From: Takakia lepidozioides | Taxonomy: Eukaryota; Streptophyta; Takakiopsida; Takakiales; Takakiaceae | Direction: 5' to 3' | Length of the DNA: 64,000 nucleotides | NCBI GenBank assembly: GCA_030704615.1 | Contig: CM060733.1 | Span: 54,684,001-54,748,000 of the forward strand | Shown: piece by piece, positions 36,418 to 48,700 of the stretch | Layout of the letters: each line of letters opens with the position of its first letter | Numbering within the stretch: position 1 is the first letter of the stretch | Notes under the pieces: generated by a model | What the model was told of the DNA's origin: nothing | Seen by the model: the letters and a program-made list of their open reading frames with translations, nothing else | Database searches by the model: none | Program-made: the position numbers and the translations under genes

Positions 36418-37052
36418 TTGGTCCGTCAGGTAGATTGTCCACTGTGTTCTCGCACACTACCTGCACGCAAACTCTAAGAACCCAGCCCTCCTCCTTCGCA
36501 GAATTGTTGGGCCAAGAGCTGCGCCACAACCATAACTCATCACTAATCACCAACTGTTAATGGAAGCAATCATCGCTTAACCTACCTAATAAGCCTCCTG
36601 TCTTAGGAACAGTGCCTAGTATTTCATTGGAGAAAGGGGACCATAGGTTACTGGATCTGCTGAAAGGACGGTGACCTTCAACTCTCACTTCAGATCGGTT
36701 TCACTGCAAGCTTTGATTGGGTTTCTGTTGTGCACACACTCGATTGAATGTCGTTCCTCGCATGATTGATGGTGATATGCTCGCTGAAGAGCAGCACAAC
36801 CTGCACTACAAGAATATAGAGCTCTTCAAGGTGTGTCTGTGGCTTTGTCCTGCGACCATCTGCTTGAAATCAAACCTTTCTTGCTTAGAGAAACGCTATG
36901 TGAACGTTAATGTAGACATTACATTCCTGTGGTTGACTTGAATTTTCGAACCAGACATTTGGTAGGCTGGGTGCTCAAGACTTGCAGCAAGAGATTAAGG
37001 CACGCGAACCCAGTAGGCTACCCAAAGCGAGTCGCACTTGTCTGCAGCACCC
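36418..37052. promoter_or_regulatory. Shared upstream region of two divergent genes
   Basis: The dioxygenase starts at 36417 (minus) and the HIT gene at 37053 (plus), so about 635 bp separate the two start codons. Both promoters must fit here. I see no distinctive TATA box for either gene. Confidence 0.5.
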
Positions 37053-37634
37053 ATGGCTGCCTATCAAGCCCTAGCGCTACGCTCGCCATGGCTGGCTCCA
37101 GGTTTTGGCACGGTGCTAGGCCGCAATGCAAACACTATGGTGAGATGTGGGTTGCGGGCAACACCCGCATTTGTTGCTCCGGCTATGGATGCTGCCCACC
37201 TGCGAGCGTCGAGGTTCTTCTCTGTGGTCAGGGCACAGCGAGACGAAGAGGCAGCTGCCGTGGCTGCCGCTGCTACCCTCGAAGCTGGTGCTCCCACCAT
37301 CTTCGACAAGATTATCAGCAGAGAGATCCCATCGAGTATAGTCTATGAAGATGACGCGGCCTTGGCTTTTCGGGACATCAATCCGCAAGCACCCGTGCAT
37401 GTCATTATCATCCCTAAGCAGAGAGATGGCCTGACCCAGCTCAGCAAGGCGAGTGAGAGACACAAGGACCTGCTTGGGCAACTTCTCTATGCTGCAAAGA
37501 TTGTAGCAGAAAAAGAAGGCTTGGCTGATGGGTTCCGGGTTGTGATCAACGATGGTCCAAATGGCTGCCAATCGGTTTACCATCTACATTTGCACCTAAT
37601 TGGAGGCCGCCAGTTGAAATGGCCTCCTGGCTAA
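37053..37634 (+). CDS. HIT/HINT-family nucleotide hydrolase, organelle-targeted, intronless
   Basis: 193 aa from the ATG at 37053. The C-terminal ~115 residues are a typical HINT-branch HIT domain: IFDKIISREIPSSIVYEDD, LAFRDINPQAPVHVIIIPK, FRVVINDG, and the catalytic HLHLHLIGGRQLKWPPG with the histidine triad at H177, H179 and H181. HINT enzymes hydrolyse nucleoside 5'-phosphoramidates and related adenylates. The N-terminal ~75 residues are rich in A, R and S with few acidic residues, as in a chloroplast or mitochondrial transit peptide. This fits the plant HINT2-like organelle form. The lack of introns contrasts with the neighbouring genes and may reflect retrocopying, though no poly(A) remnant is obvious. 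Confidence 0.9.
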   Translation: MAAYQALALRSPWLAPGFGTVLGRNANTMVRCGLRATPAFVAPAMDAAHLRASRFFSVVRAQRDEEAAAVAAAATLEAGAPTIFDKIISREIPSSIVYEDDAALAFRDINPQAPVHVIIIPKQRDGLTQLSKASERHKDLLGQLLYAAKIVAEKEGLADGFRVVINDGPNGCQSVYHLHLHLIGGRQLKWPPG

Positions 37635-38712
37635 CCGAGCATAGACAGATTCATAGTGACGAAGTCTAGCTTTTGTTTTTTGAGGAGAGATTGCGAAGTC
37701 ACGAGAGGGCACAAAAACAAGTACGAGTGCAGAAACGTTGTGCGCCATGTGTTAAAGCCTACACCTTCGCCTCAAATAACTTTTGTTTAAGGTTCCAGAT
37801 TGACCCCTGAAAGACTGTTGACATACAAGTTATGCAGCAATTCTCTGTATTGTCTCAGACATATTTTGAATGTAACGCTCTCAGGACCAGACTGCCTTAG
37901 CAGAACCTTCGAGATTGCAGGGTACTATCCGCACAAGTACAGGTACAGGTCGAGGGTACTATCCTTAAGAGAGTTGTTTTTGGTATGAGAGAAGTCTTAA
38001 AATCTACCTGAAAAGGCAATTCACTATCTGCTAACGTTATTTGGTTTGCAGCAGTGTGCATCTTCCTCGATGTTCATGGTGGAGATTCAAAATCATAAGT
38101 GCTCAAACCCAGCATTGCCGGGTAACGGGAAAATGGCAGGTTCTAGGGCCAAGTGAGACCTCATGGTTTTCAAAGCTTTCAACACCAAACACAAGCACAA
38201 GCGGATGTCATGCTCATAACAAAACCAAAGGAGAGGAAGGGACTGACCCAATTCTCTCCAACTGCTAAAAGCAATACCAGCTTGCTGCTACAGCCTCTTT
38301 CCAAATTAGTGGCAGGTACAGAAATGTGGGTTACATAGTTGTGCAAGCAACACCAGTCTCTGCCAACCAATGTCTCTTCTGAATGGAGGATCCTGGGCTT
38401 TAACTTTCTTTCTTTCTTTCTTTGGCAATGCAGACCCTGAATGCAGGCCTCATCACACACGGAAGTTTTAATATGACAAGCCACAAGAACATGAATTGTG
38501 GACACACAAAGGATTCAGATGTGGATCTCTGTCATCTGTTGTTGCTTTGAAAGCTTGGCCTTGGATTTTTTTTTTTCAAAGATAGAGCCTATATTAGTAG
38601 TACTGTACCAAGTCCGGTACATAGCCTGGTTGTAGAATGGTATAAACATATAAACTGGATTCTAAGCATGTCTATAATAGAGGTAAGAAAAATTAGCAAT
38701 AGTATGCCCTAA
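37635..38712. other. 3' region of the HIT gene; non-coding
   Basis: Presumed 3' UTR near the start. It holds a (tttc)n microsatellite at about 38403-38422. No further gene recognised. Confidence 0.4.
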
Positions 38713-39165
38713 GATAAGTTTCCAAAGAGGTAGTGTGTGGCGGTTACCTATATTGTTACTACTAGGCGTGTGCATTCCATTGGTATGGATAAGTTTCCAA
38801 AGAGGTAGTGTGCGGCGGTTACCTATATGTTTACTACTAGGCGTGTGCATTCCATTGGTATGGATAAGTTTCCAAAGAGGTAGTGTGTGGCGGTTACCTA
38901 TATTGTTACTACTAGGCGTGTGCATTCCATTGGTATGGATAAGTTTCCAAAGAGGTAGTGTGCGGCGGTTACCTATATGTTTACTACTAGGCGTGTGCAT
39001 TCCATTGGTATGGATAAGTTTCCAAAGAGGTAGTGTGTGGCGGTTACCTATATTGTTACTACTAGGCGTGTGCATTCAATTGGTATGGATAAGTTTCCAA
39101 AGAGGTAGTGTGCGGCGGTTACCTATATGTTTACTACTAAGCGTGTGCATTCCGTTGGTATGGAT
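38713..39165. repeat. 75-bp tandem repeat, six copies, alternating A/B units
   Basis: Units start at 38713, 38788, 38863, 38938, 39013 and 39088. Two versions alternate strictly: A has gtgtgtgg...tattgttact and B has gtgtgcgg...tatgtttact, so the real period is a 150-bp dimer repeated three times. Because 75 is divisible by three, both strands stay open by default, which creates 137- and 146-codon frames with no domain. Confidence 0.95.
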
Positions 39166-40385
39166 CTATGCTTAGGGTAGATTTTCCATAGTGCAAATAC
39201 TCGAGAAAAGATGGACGATGGTTCATTTCAGCTATCTTTATTATCTCATTACAGGCCTCATCTTGCCACTTCTTCCATTCTTGTCAATTTCTCCAAACTT
39301 ATTTAGAGCTTTGTAGCCAACTTTGGAGCCCACTCTGCCTTGTTCCACCTCCACGGCTTCTGTTGCCAATACTTGCAATTGCTCCATAGTATCCAACAGT
39401 TTATGCTTCCAAGTCCTTTATGATACCCTAGACCTAAAATCAAACCTATTATGCATGACATACGGCTCCTTTCTAGGCAATGTTGTGATACCCAATTATT
39501 CACTCTCCATTTTCCTCATTATCTCTCGTTGCTTTTCCTCGCTCAAAATCACAATGATTTGCTTTGAACTATCATAAGGTTTTAATGTTGGTCTCATCAC
39601 CACAAAAGAGCATGCAAACAATGCTGAATAAGTAGTGACACATATTGTTTACAATAGAGATTGCGCCTCACCTTTTCCTGCATTTTTTTTTGTCAAATTT
39701 GTAGCACGAGTTTTGGTAATGGTCCAAGAATATGATGGTTCCACAACGCACATAGGTGATGAAGTTTTAATATCATACCTATGACCCAACTATTGGAGGA
39801 GAGAAGTTTGCGGTTGATGCAAATGCAGTGCATGATACGTTGTCATTACCGTCAGTCATGTATTACTTTGCATCAACGACAAATGCTTCTCCCCTATGAT
39901 AGTTTTGTCTCATTTTGGCCATAGGTATAACAGATCCATCAGCTACGTGCATTGTGAAACCATTAGTTATCTAGACCGTTGCAAAACCTCATACAAATTT
40001 CTCGACGGACGTCACTTTTGTTTTTGAGCATCATTGCCCAATACACATCCACATCCATGGGATCCATCACTGCAATGATTATGTTGATCACGCGATAAAG
40101 CGAAGTAGAGACTACCGTGACTACCTTGTTTGTCATCTCCACCGTCCTCAAATATCAACCTCAAGTTGCCAATGGGAGAACTATGCCAAAGTATGCAGAA
40201 GATATAGCAACAGATGGAGCAGATGCAAACAAACACTTGTTGTGAAAATGAACCTTGGGTTCTCGTGGCTGGACCACAGACTTTACATCTGCAGTAGTTA
40301 ACTTTCCACTAGAGCCATCAATTCCTCGCTTCTTCTAACGTCACAATTGCAGCCAGTTGTGGATAGCCGTGGAAATGTCCCACAT
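39166..40385. other. Unclassified, probably eroded transposon sequence
   Basis: No convincing domain. The minus strand near 39930-40240 has short open pieces in different frames but none I can assign to a transposase. Confidence 0.3.
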
Positions 40386-40695
40386 GAGTTTCCTGCAATG
40401 AAAGGCGATGTCATGTTGTTGGAGGAAGCTGTACATTGATGCTCTTCTGCAAACTTACGAGATATCTGTCATAGCATGTGACATTGCTCACAAGAGGACT
40501 CTCCTCGCCCGTTACCTAGGCTTCATCGCGAGGAGTTTCTCGAGGAGTTTCTTGCAACGAAAGACGATGTCGTGCTGTTGGAAGAAGCTGTACTAGATAC
40601 TCTTCTACAAGCTTACGAGATACCTGTCATAGCAAGTGGCATTGCTCACAAGAGGTCTCTCCTCGCCCGTCACCTAGGCTTCATCACCAAATGAG
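40386..40695 (+). repeat. Imperfect direct duplication of about 155 bp
   Basis: gagtttcctgcaatgaaaggc...cctaggcttcatc (40386-40532) is repeated as gagtttcttgcaacgaaagac...cctaggcttcatc (40545-40692) with scattered substitutions. The first copy has a 62-codon open frame, but nothing is recognisable. Confidence 0.75.
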
Positions 40696-40735
40696 CTTCA
40701 AATACTAATTCCATTTACCACTGGGCTACATGTTG

Positions 40736-41105
40736 GTTGTTCACGTTCTCGATAGTTATGGTAGTCCCACTCTTTCCGGCCCCGCCCAGCCTCTGCAAAG
40801 CTTCTTTGAAATCTTCTACATCCTTGAGGCCATGTAAGGTAGGCTGCCCTGATATGGTGAGCTGGTCTGGTCATGGTGTGAGGTTGTCTTGTTATGGAGC
40901 TCTATAGAACACGGGAGCCACAGCGTAGCTACGGCGTGAGCCCAGCCCCGTGAGCCTGGGAGCTGAGCTCACGTTGTAGCTGTAAAGCGTGAGCGGCACA
41001 AATCTGTTGGAGAAGCAAGTCCTATAGGCGAGGATTGCAAGAAGAGGGCCTATTACCGTGGACAAAACAAAGGGGGCCACCATGCACCATGTCTGCAATG
41101 CCTGC
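40736..41105 (-). other. Two exon-like stretches of unknown origin
   Basis: On the minus strand 40736-40862 reads LHGLKDVEDFKEALQRLGGA followed by GKSGTTITIENVN, and about 40985-41105 reads a hydrophobic stretch (VAPFVLSTVIGPLLAILAY) preceded by a good acceptor (TTTTTGTGCAG). Both look like coding exons by composition, but I do not recognise either and cannot connect them in phase. Confidence 0.3.
40932..40973. repeat. Candidate left terminal motif of a DNA transposon
   Basis: CGGCGTGAGCC (40932-40942), then GTGAGC (40950-40955), then GCTCACG (40967-40973). The same three motifs occur in the same order in the reverse complement at 51271 leftwards. No clear target-site duplication was found, so the end is not proven. 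Confidence 0.4.
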
Positions 41106-41311
41106 ACAAAAAGAGGAATATGAAAATATGGCAGAATTGAGCTCAGAATGATTGACACACTTTATTTCAATTCACAGATAGACGCTTACACTGAATGGCA
41201 TGTGCATTTGCCCTGGTTCCGTGAACGAAATGTATGTGTTTGTCCTAAATGCAAAGTATTCACACGGTAACCTTGAAACCAACATGGGAAGCGGGCATGG
41301 CTCGTATGTGT

Positions 41312-44300
41312 TCAAAGAGAGTTTGGCGGAGCCCTACGTGAGGTGTCCCGCTGCAGAAGGGTGATGACTTCTCCGTAGCCTAGTGTGGCTTGGTGAATGA
41401 ATTGGTCTCTCTTACCGTCGCAACACATAATTACAAGGTATATGTAATATTGATGCTTGCAGGGGACCCACTTCCCTCTCATGCCGAGAGCGCCCTCACG
41501 CATCGTTACAAAATCCGGACAAGTGCAAGTAGGGAAATTCCCCACGGTAACCTGATATTCTTTGCCATGAAGAACTGAGCCAATAGACAGCATTGTGTAA
41601 ATCCGTCCATACCCCGGGGCAGGGACTTCGGTGATACGAGCCACCCGAGCCTTCAAAATTCTAGTCGATTCCATCTTGCATTCGTGATCTGCACCCGAAG
41701 CGACACGGTGCACTGTTTTTCCATCTCTTTTTGTTGGGTGGGAGTCGGCACCGGGTGGAGGCATTGCCGGAGCTTGTGGCACATCTGTGCCGACAGTGCA
41801 CAAGGGCACCACTCGGGATCGTGCAAGACAAAACCCTCCCTCCTCCAGCATGCTTATCTCGGTTGTTGACAACGACGTCCCAAATTTCACAGGCCAAATT
41901 GCGGGGGGAGGGGGTTTCATTATCACCGAATGACGAACTGTTCCCTTGACGCATCGTGCCATATCGTCTGGGCAGAACCAGAACTTGTGGTCCTTTGACT
42001 CCCCACTATGATAAGGTCGGAACAACCCTGTGAATGTTAGAGCTGGAGTCCCCCTAGAGCCTTTGCATATTTTTGATTTGCATTTCTTGAAAGAGGGGGT
42101 CTGAATTGCCATGCACGCAACTCTAGATCCTGGTGGGGTGCGTTCTATATGCCACTCACTATCAATGCAATCAGATTCCTGCACCATGGCCACCACCTCC
42201 TCCAATGGGATTCCTGATGCTGTGCTTGTATGTTCTGCACCTGCTCCACAGGAGGAGGACCCACCTGGGAAGGGGCCGGCACACGACTTAGTCTGCACTG
42301 GAGACACCTTTGGCACAGAGAAATTGACCTTGTCTGGGCGATGGGAATCTCCATCTGAACCTGGAAGAGTGTTCAATTTCCTTTTGCATGATCCAAATCT
42401 TTCCTCGCCTTCCAAATGAGGGAGCCTGGATTGCAAAGGGGAGCCTTCAGTGCACCTGTTCAGAGCTCTGGCCATCTTGGATAGGTCTCCGGACCTACTC
42501 GCAGCCCTTAGCATCAACAAAGTCGTACCGGGGCCCTTGCCTCCACCCTGTCCCATCAGAAAATTGCGGTACCTGGTTTGTTGTGTGAGTGCCCGCACCA
42601 TGTCATCAGCAGTGGCCACATACAAGTCACGACCTGCTTTGGTAGATTGCTGCATCCAGGCGTTATGAACAGTCTCCGCCAAATTACAGGATGGCATGTC
42701 GGCCAAGTTCTCCAAGGACATGTCCTGCATGAGGCATTGCATGGAAATGTGAGGAAGGAAAGGAAATGGAAGAGGTTCTGCAAGCGACAATCCAAGAACC
42801 CCAAATGAAGAGGCACGATGCAAAATTTCTGATTTTGGGATTCAAGAGGCTTACCGTCGTCATGAAAGCTCCCCACTGTCTGTATCTGAAGTGCCAGAAA
42901 ACCAACCAGTCCTCCAACTCCTTCAGGTGGATACCAGTAGCAGCACCAGAGGAGAACCACCAAGCCCGGATTGCTTGGTAAGTGCTCTCAGCTTCTCCCA
43001 TTGAGTTGGCATTTTTGTACTTGAGACAGAGCCTTTTGTGCTCCAACTGAAGGTCAGGGCGAATGCACCGCTTTGTATGACGTGCCAGAGATTGACTCCA
43101 ATGGAAGAGGCATGTGCGCTCCCTATTTTCCATTGGGACCTTAGGATCCCCCGAACCAAACACGTGCCGCACTGCATTGAAATTTGCCTGTGCACTATCA
43201 GCCATGAAGCCCGCAAAATTTGTGTTCTGTATTCCATTGCGCTGCATGACGGCCAGGAGCGAATTCCACATGAGCATCTGGGATTCAGTGTCCTCCGACT
43301 GCATATCACAAATTGCTATTGAGAGCACACGCTGGTACGCTGGATCATACACATGGCACGCCATGGTTGTCCAACCCTTCACCCGTTTGCAGTGATCAAA
43401 CATCAACCAACATTTAGCCAAATCTCCTCCAGGTTGCATTCGGCGGACAATGCTCACACCACTGTCTTCGCCCACTGCGGACATCTTGAACAAATACACC
43501 TTGGATGAGCCCTGGCCAGGGAAGATACTGTTTTGAATGAATTCATAGCGACTTCTCCGTTTGAGGTCCATTATGTTGTCCATGAATCCAGCAGTGCCTG
43601 TGCCGACTCTGAGTGCATTCACCTGGTTTCGAATATTGGGAGAGCTTTACACGGAGAAATGGTCCATCACTGCATCAAGCGAATCTGCATCCAGCATTGG
43701 TTGTGTCGAATCCCCTTCACCCAATATGTGTTTTTCCAGGAAAGCCTTGCTAGCTGCAACCGCTATAGCAGAAGGTGTTGCACAAAGGGCATTGTGGAAC
43801 TCCTACTTCAGCAGATTTCTAGCGATGTCCACGCTATCCCTGCAACTTCCTTTGGACACAGGATGCTCGTGTGCACCCATATGAATGCAGGCACGAGTCA
43901 TTGTCTTGCATCGGTGTGCCACCTGGTACATACGAGCGTGGCACACAGAAACACAAGACGGGGAAAGTTTGCAGAACCTGCACACAAAAGTATTGGTCTT
44001 GGGAGGGACAAGTCCTGGGGTGAAAGGATTCAAGGGCACACCTTCCCACTCACTTTCGTTTGGTTGAGCGCTGTTTCTCAGGCGAGGGCAAGATATATTC
44101 AGGCACTTGCAATGCCCAACGCAAACCGACCTTCGAAATTTCAATCCAATGTCGTTGTGGATGTTTGACGTTTTTGTCCTGCACCAAGGGTGTCCGTCAT
44201 GTTTCTTGTCCATGCCTTGCAGAAGCCCAGCCATGCAGCCCAGCCAGTCCATTGGAAGACGTGGGAGGGTTGAGCTCAAACAAGATGTCCCCATCAAACT

Positions 44301-44889
44301 CTACTGGCACGTATTGAACCCGCTGCACACGAAGGGACTCCCAATCAACAAAACGCAGCTCGCTCTTGCACCCAGGCACCCCTGCGAGGGCTTTCAATTT
44401 TGGAATGACACTCGTTATCTCTTGCAATTCGGATTCATCCAAGAATGTAGTCTGCACTGGCGGAGGAATCTCAGAAACATCCTCCGAGGACGAGTCTGAA
44501 AGAGTCACGAATGTAGTGGATGTGCTCACCTCTTGTTTCACATGAACTGTGCATTTTTGCTGCACGACCGATGCTGCAGTTCCAGGGGTAATGACTGATC
44601 CTGCTGATTGTCTTCTCTCTTTTCCAAGGACACGGTATGTGCCTGGAAGGACTCTCCACTTCCTTCCACACTCACCAACCAATGGTTTCTCCAAATGGCC
44701 AGAATCCAAATTCTCATCCTCGTCATACACCTCTTTTTGAACAAGCAGAGAACCCAATTCCAGTGGGAACACTGTAACCAGCTCATCCTCATGAACAACT
44801 GCAAACCCATCGTCGTCTGCAGTGGCAGTCAGTGGAAGACTACTTGCATTGGAATGAAATCGGGCTAGTCTATCTCTGTCCCTGGACAT
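41312..44889 (-). pseudogene. SWIM zinc-finger MULE-type transposase, two or more disruptions
   Basis: The minus-strand gene starts at the ATG at 44889 and ends at 41312, with one intron (42725-42854, GTAAGC...ATGCAG). The N-terminal part holds GMDKKHDGHPW and a cysteine-rich segment. The core shows MULE transposase features: D in WLMFDHCKRVKGWTTMACHV, D in GFMADSAQANFNAV, then a C-x2-H in CLFHWSQSL. The C-terminus has a SWIM finger with CxC (FPTCTCPDF) and CxH (WVPCKH). Frames 44889-44197 and 44297-42855 do not join without a frameshift near 44265, and in-frame stops occur at 43803-43805 (TAG) and 43647-43649 (TAA). It is therefore probably inactive here. It lies head to head with the methyltransferase-like gene. 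Confidence 0.85.
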
Positions 44890-45759
44890 GTTTTCCTACG
44901 CTGACCGAAACTTTCGATTCACAACGGAATCCCCGAATTGATAGCCCGCAATTCTCGAAAGGGGATCCACCACAAAAAAATTGAGGTCAACAAGGGTAGC
45001 ACTAACCCAAAGGCTGCGGGCGATGCATCAAAAGGATGCAGGAATGACATGCACTGAACTTCGGAGATAACCACGCTGAGAGACACCAACTAGAAAAACT
45101 GTTTTTAAATACAGGAAGCCACAAGAAGCCGTGCTGTTTTTGGATGAAAAACAAACCCTGAACATGACATGAAACCATCCTTTATGGAAAGACGGCAACA
45201 ACCCTGGAGAGCAGTAAACAGGAAGACCCCGAATGTAATGAGGTCGTGCCATGCCAGAAGAGCACAGCACAAACACTGACACTCCAAGAGTCACCTTGCA
45301 CGGATGTGTGCACAAGATCATTTCCGACACAACCCTTAGTACCGAATGACCCCATGGCGACGATGACGGCAAAATGCAAAGCATAGGCAGGCGATACGAA
45401 ACACGTGGATGCATATGTGAAGCACAACATTTATGGCGAATCTGCAAGAACTGCTCCAAATTGAACTAGCATTAGATTTCTACGACACTTCCGAATTTGA
45501 AACCATGCAAGAAGGCCGCCATATATTGGCAGGCGGCGAAGTACATCTGACATATATCACAAGTACATGCAACGTATGTACATATTTTCTAGCACTTTAT
45601 TTCTTGAATAATACAAAGACTCCGAAATGGATGAATTTCGTTCGCACACAATAACAACACCCGCATCCAAATACGGTTGACAATGTCCAATTTTGATTTT
45701 GGTTACATGCAATAGCAACCCTTGTTGCAAACGTCAAACTGGAGAGCTCTAGAGGCATC
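44890..45759. promoter_or_regulatory. Divergent intergenic region between transposase and methyltransferase genes
   Basis: 870 bp separate the two start codons (44889 minus, 45760 plus). No domain-bearing frame is present. This would be the shared promoter region if the two genes form one element. Confidence 0.4.
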
Positions 45760-48700
45760 ATGGGGAGCCCTTGTTTCCAGCGGAGGAGGAAGAGAAGGAA
45801 GTCATTATACTTCACGAGCTCTAGAAACAGGAATAGAGCCAGATATAGAATGAGGATGGAAAGAGTGGCCGAAGAGGAAAATGCGGAAGAAGAGGGCAAA
45901 GAGCAAAGTTCGGCGATGGAAGAGCAGGAATCCGGGGAAGAACAGCAGCCTGCCATAGTTCCAAGAACAGATGAGGAGGACACTGCATCCGAGGGAGAGG
46001 CAGATGCCGAAGATGATGTTGACGCTGGCTTCACGAAGAACTTAATAGTGGAAGAGAGGATGGGGGAGATGCTCCAGAACATGAGAGGCGTGGAGAGCAG
46101 TCCAAAGCGCAAAGGGTCCCCGGCGATTGGGGAGTCTTCTGGAGCAGCCAAAAAAAAGGTTCAATCTTTCAAACCCACCTTTGTGCTTCATTGCTGATGT
46201 GAACCCAAGTTGAGATTCTATTTCGATATGAAGATAGTCTACACACGGCATCTCTGTCAGGTTGCATCAACCGCGAACAAGAAGCTCAAACAGTGTGCGT
46301 CAATGCACACTTTTTGAGCCTTCCATTTTGCTGGCTTGTTGATGTCTGAAACGGCCAAATTGGGAAACTACGGCAGGTTAAATCCACCACGAATTGGATG
46401 CTGAAACAGTGTGCCTTGACGCACACTGTTTGAGCCCCGCATTTTACTTGGTTGATGGTGCGAAAAACGGCCAGATTGGGCCACTATGCCCGGTTCAATT
46501 CTCCACTATTTGGCAGCTCAAAGAGTGTGCGTTGGCGCACACTATTTGAGCCCACCATGTCATTGTTTGTTCATCTGAAAAACGGCCACAAACGGCATGT
46601 ATTTGAGGATCAATCAACACTTACATGGCAGCTCAAACAGTGTGCGTCAACGCACACTATTTGAGCTCACATTGTCATTGCCTTTGTCATCTGAAAATCG
46701 GCCACATAGGGTATGAATTTGAGGATCAATCATCACTTACCTGGCAGCTCAAACAGTGTGCGTTGCCGCACACTGTTTGAGCTACCCTTATCATTGCCTT
46801 TTTCATTTGAAAATCGGCCACATAGGGCATGTGTCTGAGGACCGATGAACACTTATCTGGCAGCTCAAACAGTGTGCGTTGCCGCACACTGTTTGAGCAC
46901 ACCTTGTCTCTATTTTTCCCCTATGAAATTTGGCAATACAGGGCATGTCTCGGAGGTTCAATCATCACTTACATGGCAGCTCAAACAGTGTGCGTCAATG
47001 CACACTGTTTGAGCTCACCATGTCATTGCATTTGTCATCTGAAAATCGGCCACATAGGGTTTGTATTTGAGGATCGATCATCACTTACCTGGCAGCTCAA
47101 ACAGTGTGCGTCAACGTATACTGTTTGAGCTCACCATGTCATTGCATTTGTCATCTGAAAATCGGCCAAATAGGGTTTGTATTTGAGGATCAATCATCAT
47201 TTACCTGGCAGCTCAAACAGTGTGCGTTGCCGCACACTGTTTGAGCACACCTTGTCACTGTTTTTCCCCTGTGAAATTTGGCAATACAAGGCATGTCTCG
47301 GAGGTTCAATGAACAGTTACCTGGCAGCTCAAACAGTTTGCGTCAACGCACACTGTTTGAACTCACCATATCATTGCATTTGTCATCTGGAAATTGGCCA
47401 CATAGGGTTTGTATTTGAGGATCAATCATCACTTACCTTGCAGCTCAAACAGTGTGGGTCAACGCACACTATTTGAGCTCACCATGTCATTGCATTTGTC
47501 ATCTGAAAATCGGCCACATAGGGTTTGTACTTGAGGTTCAATCATCACTTACCTGGCAGCTCAAACAGTGTGCGTCAACGCACACTGTTTGAGCTCACCA
47601 TGTCATTGCATTTGTCATCTGAAAATCGGCCACATAGGGTTTGTACTTGAGGTTCAATCATCACTTACTTGGCAGCTCAAACAGTGTGCGTCAACGCACA
47701 CTGTTTGAGCTCACCATGTCATTGCATTTGTCATCTGAAAATCGGCCACATAGGGTTTGTACTTGAGGTTCAATCATCACTTACCTGGCAGCGCAAACAG
47801 TGTGCGTCAACGCACACTGTTTGAGCTCACCATGTCATTGTATTTGTCATCTGAAAATCGGCCACATAGGGTTTGTATTTGAGGTTCAATCATCACTTAC
47901 CTGGCAGCTGAAACAGTGTGCGTCAACGCACACTGTTTGAGCTCACCATGTCATTGCATTTGTCATCTGAAAATCGGCCACATAGGGTTTGTATTTGAGG
48001 ATCAATCACCACTTACATGGCAGCTCAAACAGTGTGCGTCAACGCACACTGTTTGAGCTCACCATGTCATTGCATTTGTCATCTGAAAATCGGCCAAATA
48101 GGGTTTGTATTTGAGGATCCATCATCATTTACCTGACAGCTCAAACAGTGTGCGTTGCCACACACTGTTTGAGCACACCTTGTCACTGTTTTTCCCCTGT
48201 GAAATTTGGCAATACAAGGCATGTCTCGGAGGTTCAATGAACAGTTACATGGCAGCTCAAACAGTTTGCGTCAACGCACACTGTTTGAACTCACCATATC
48301 ATTGCATTTGTCATCTGGAAATTGGCCACATAGGGTTTGTATTTGAGGATCAATCATCACTTACCTTGCAGCTCAAACAGTGTGGGTCAACGCACACTAT
48401 TTGAGCTCACCATGTCATTGCATTTGTCATCTGAAAATCGGCCACATAGGGTTTGTACTTGAGGTTCAATCATCACTTACCTGGCAGCTCAAACAGTGTG
48501 CGTCAACGCACACTGTTTGAGCTCACCATGTCATTGCATTTGTCATCTGAAAATCGGCCACATAGGGTTTGTACTTGAGGTTCAATCATCACTTACTTGG
48601 CAGCTCAAACAGTGTGCGTCAACGCACACTGTTTGAGCTCACCATGTCATTGCATTTGTCATCTGAAAATCGGCCACATAGGGTTTGTACTTGAGGTTCA

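Noticed and set aside
37038-37052. Start of the HIT gene at a TTG upstream
   Set aside because: The first ATG in frame is at 37053 and a TTG start is not expected for a nuclear gene.
38662-39175. Open frames of 137 and 146 codons on opposite strands
   Set aside because: They exist only because the 75-bp repeat is a multiple of three without stops. No domain and no start context.
39930-40250. Possible Harbinger-type transposase remnant (minus strand)
   Set aside because: Only short peptides in several frames with no catalytic motif that I can align.
46829-48404. Several 99-codon frames with near-identical sequence
   Set aside because: They are frames through the 116-bp satellite and recur at the 928-bp duplication offset. 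They reflect repeat structure inside an intron.
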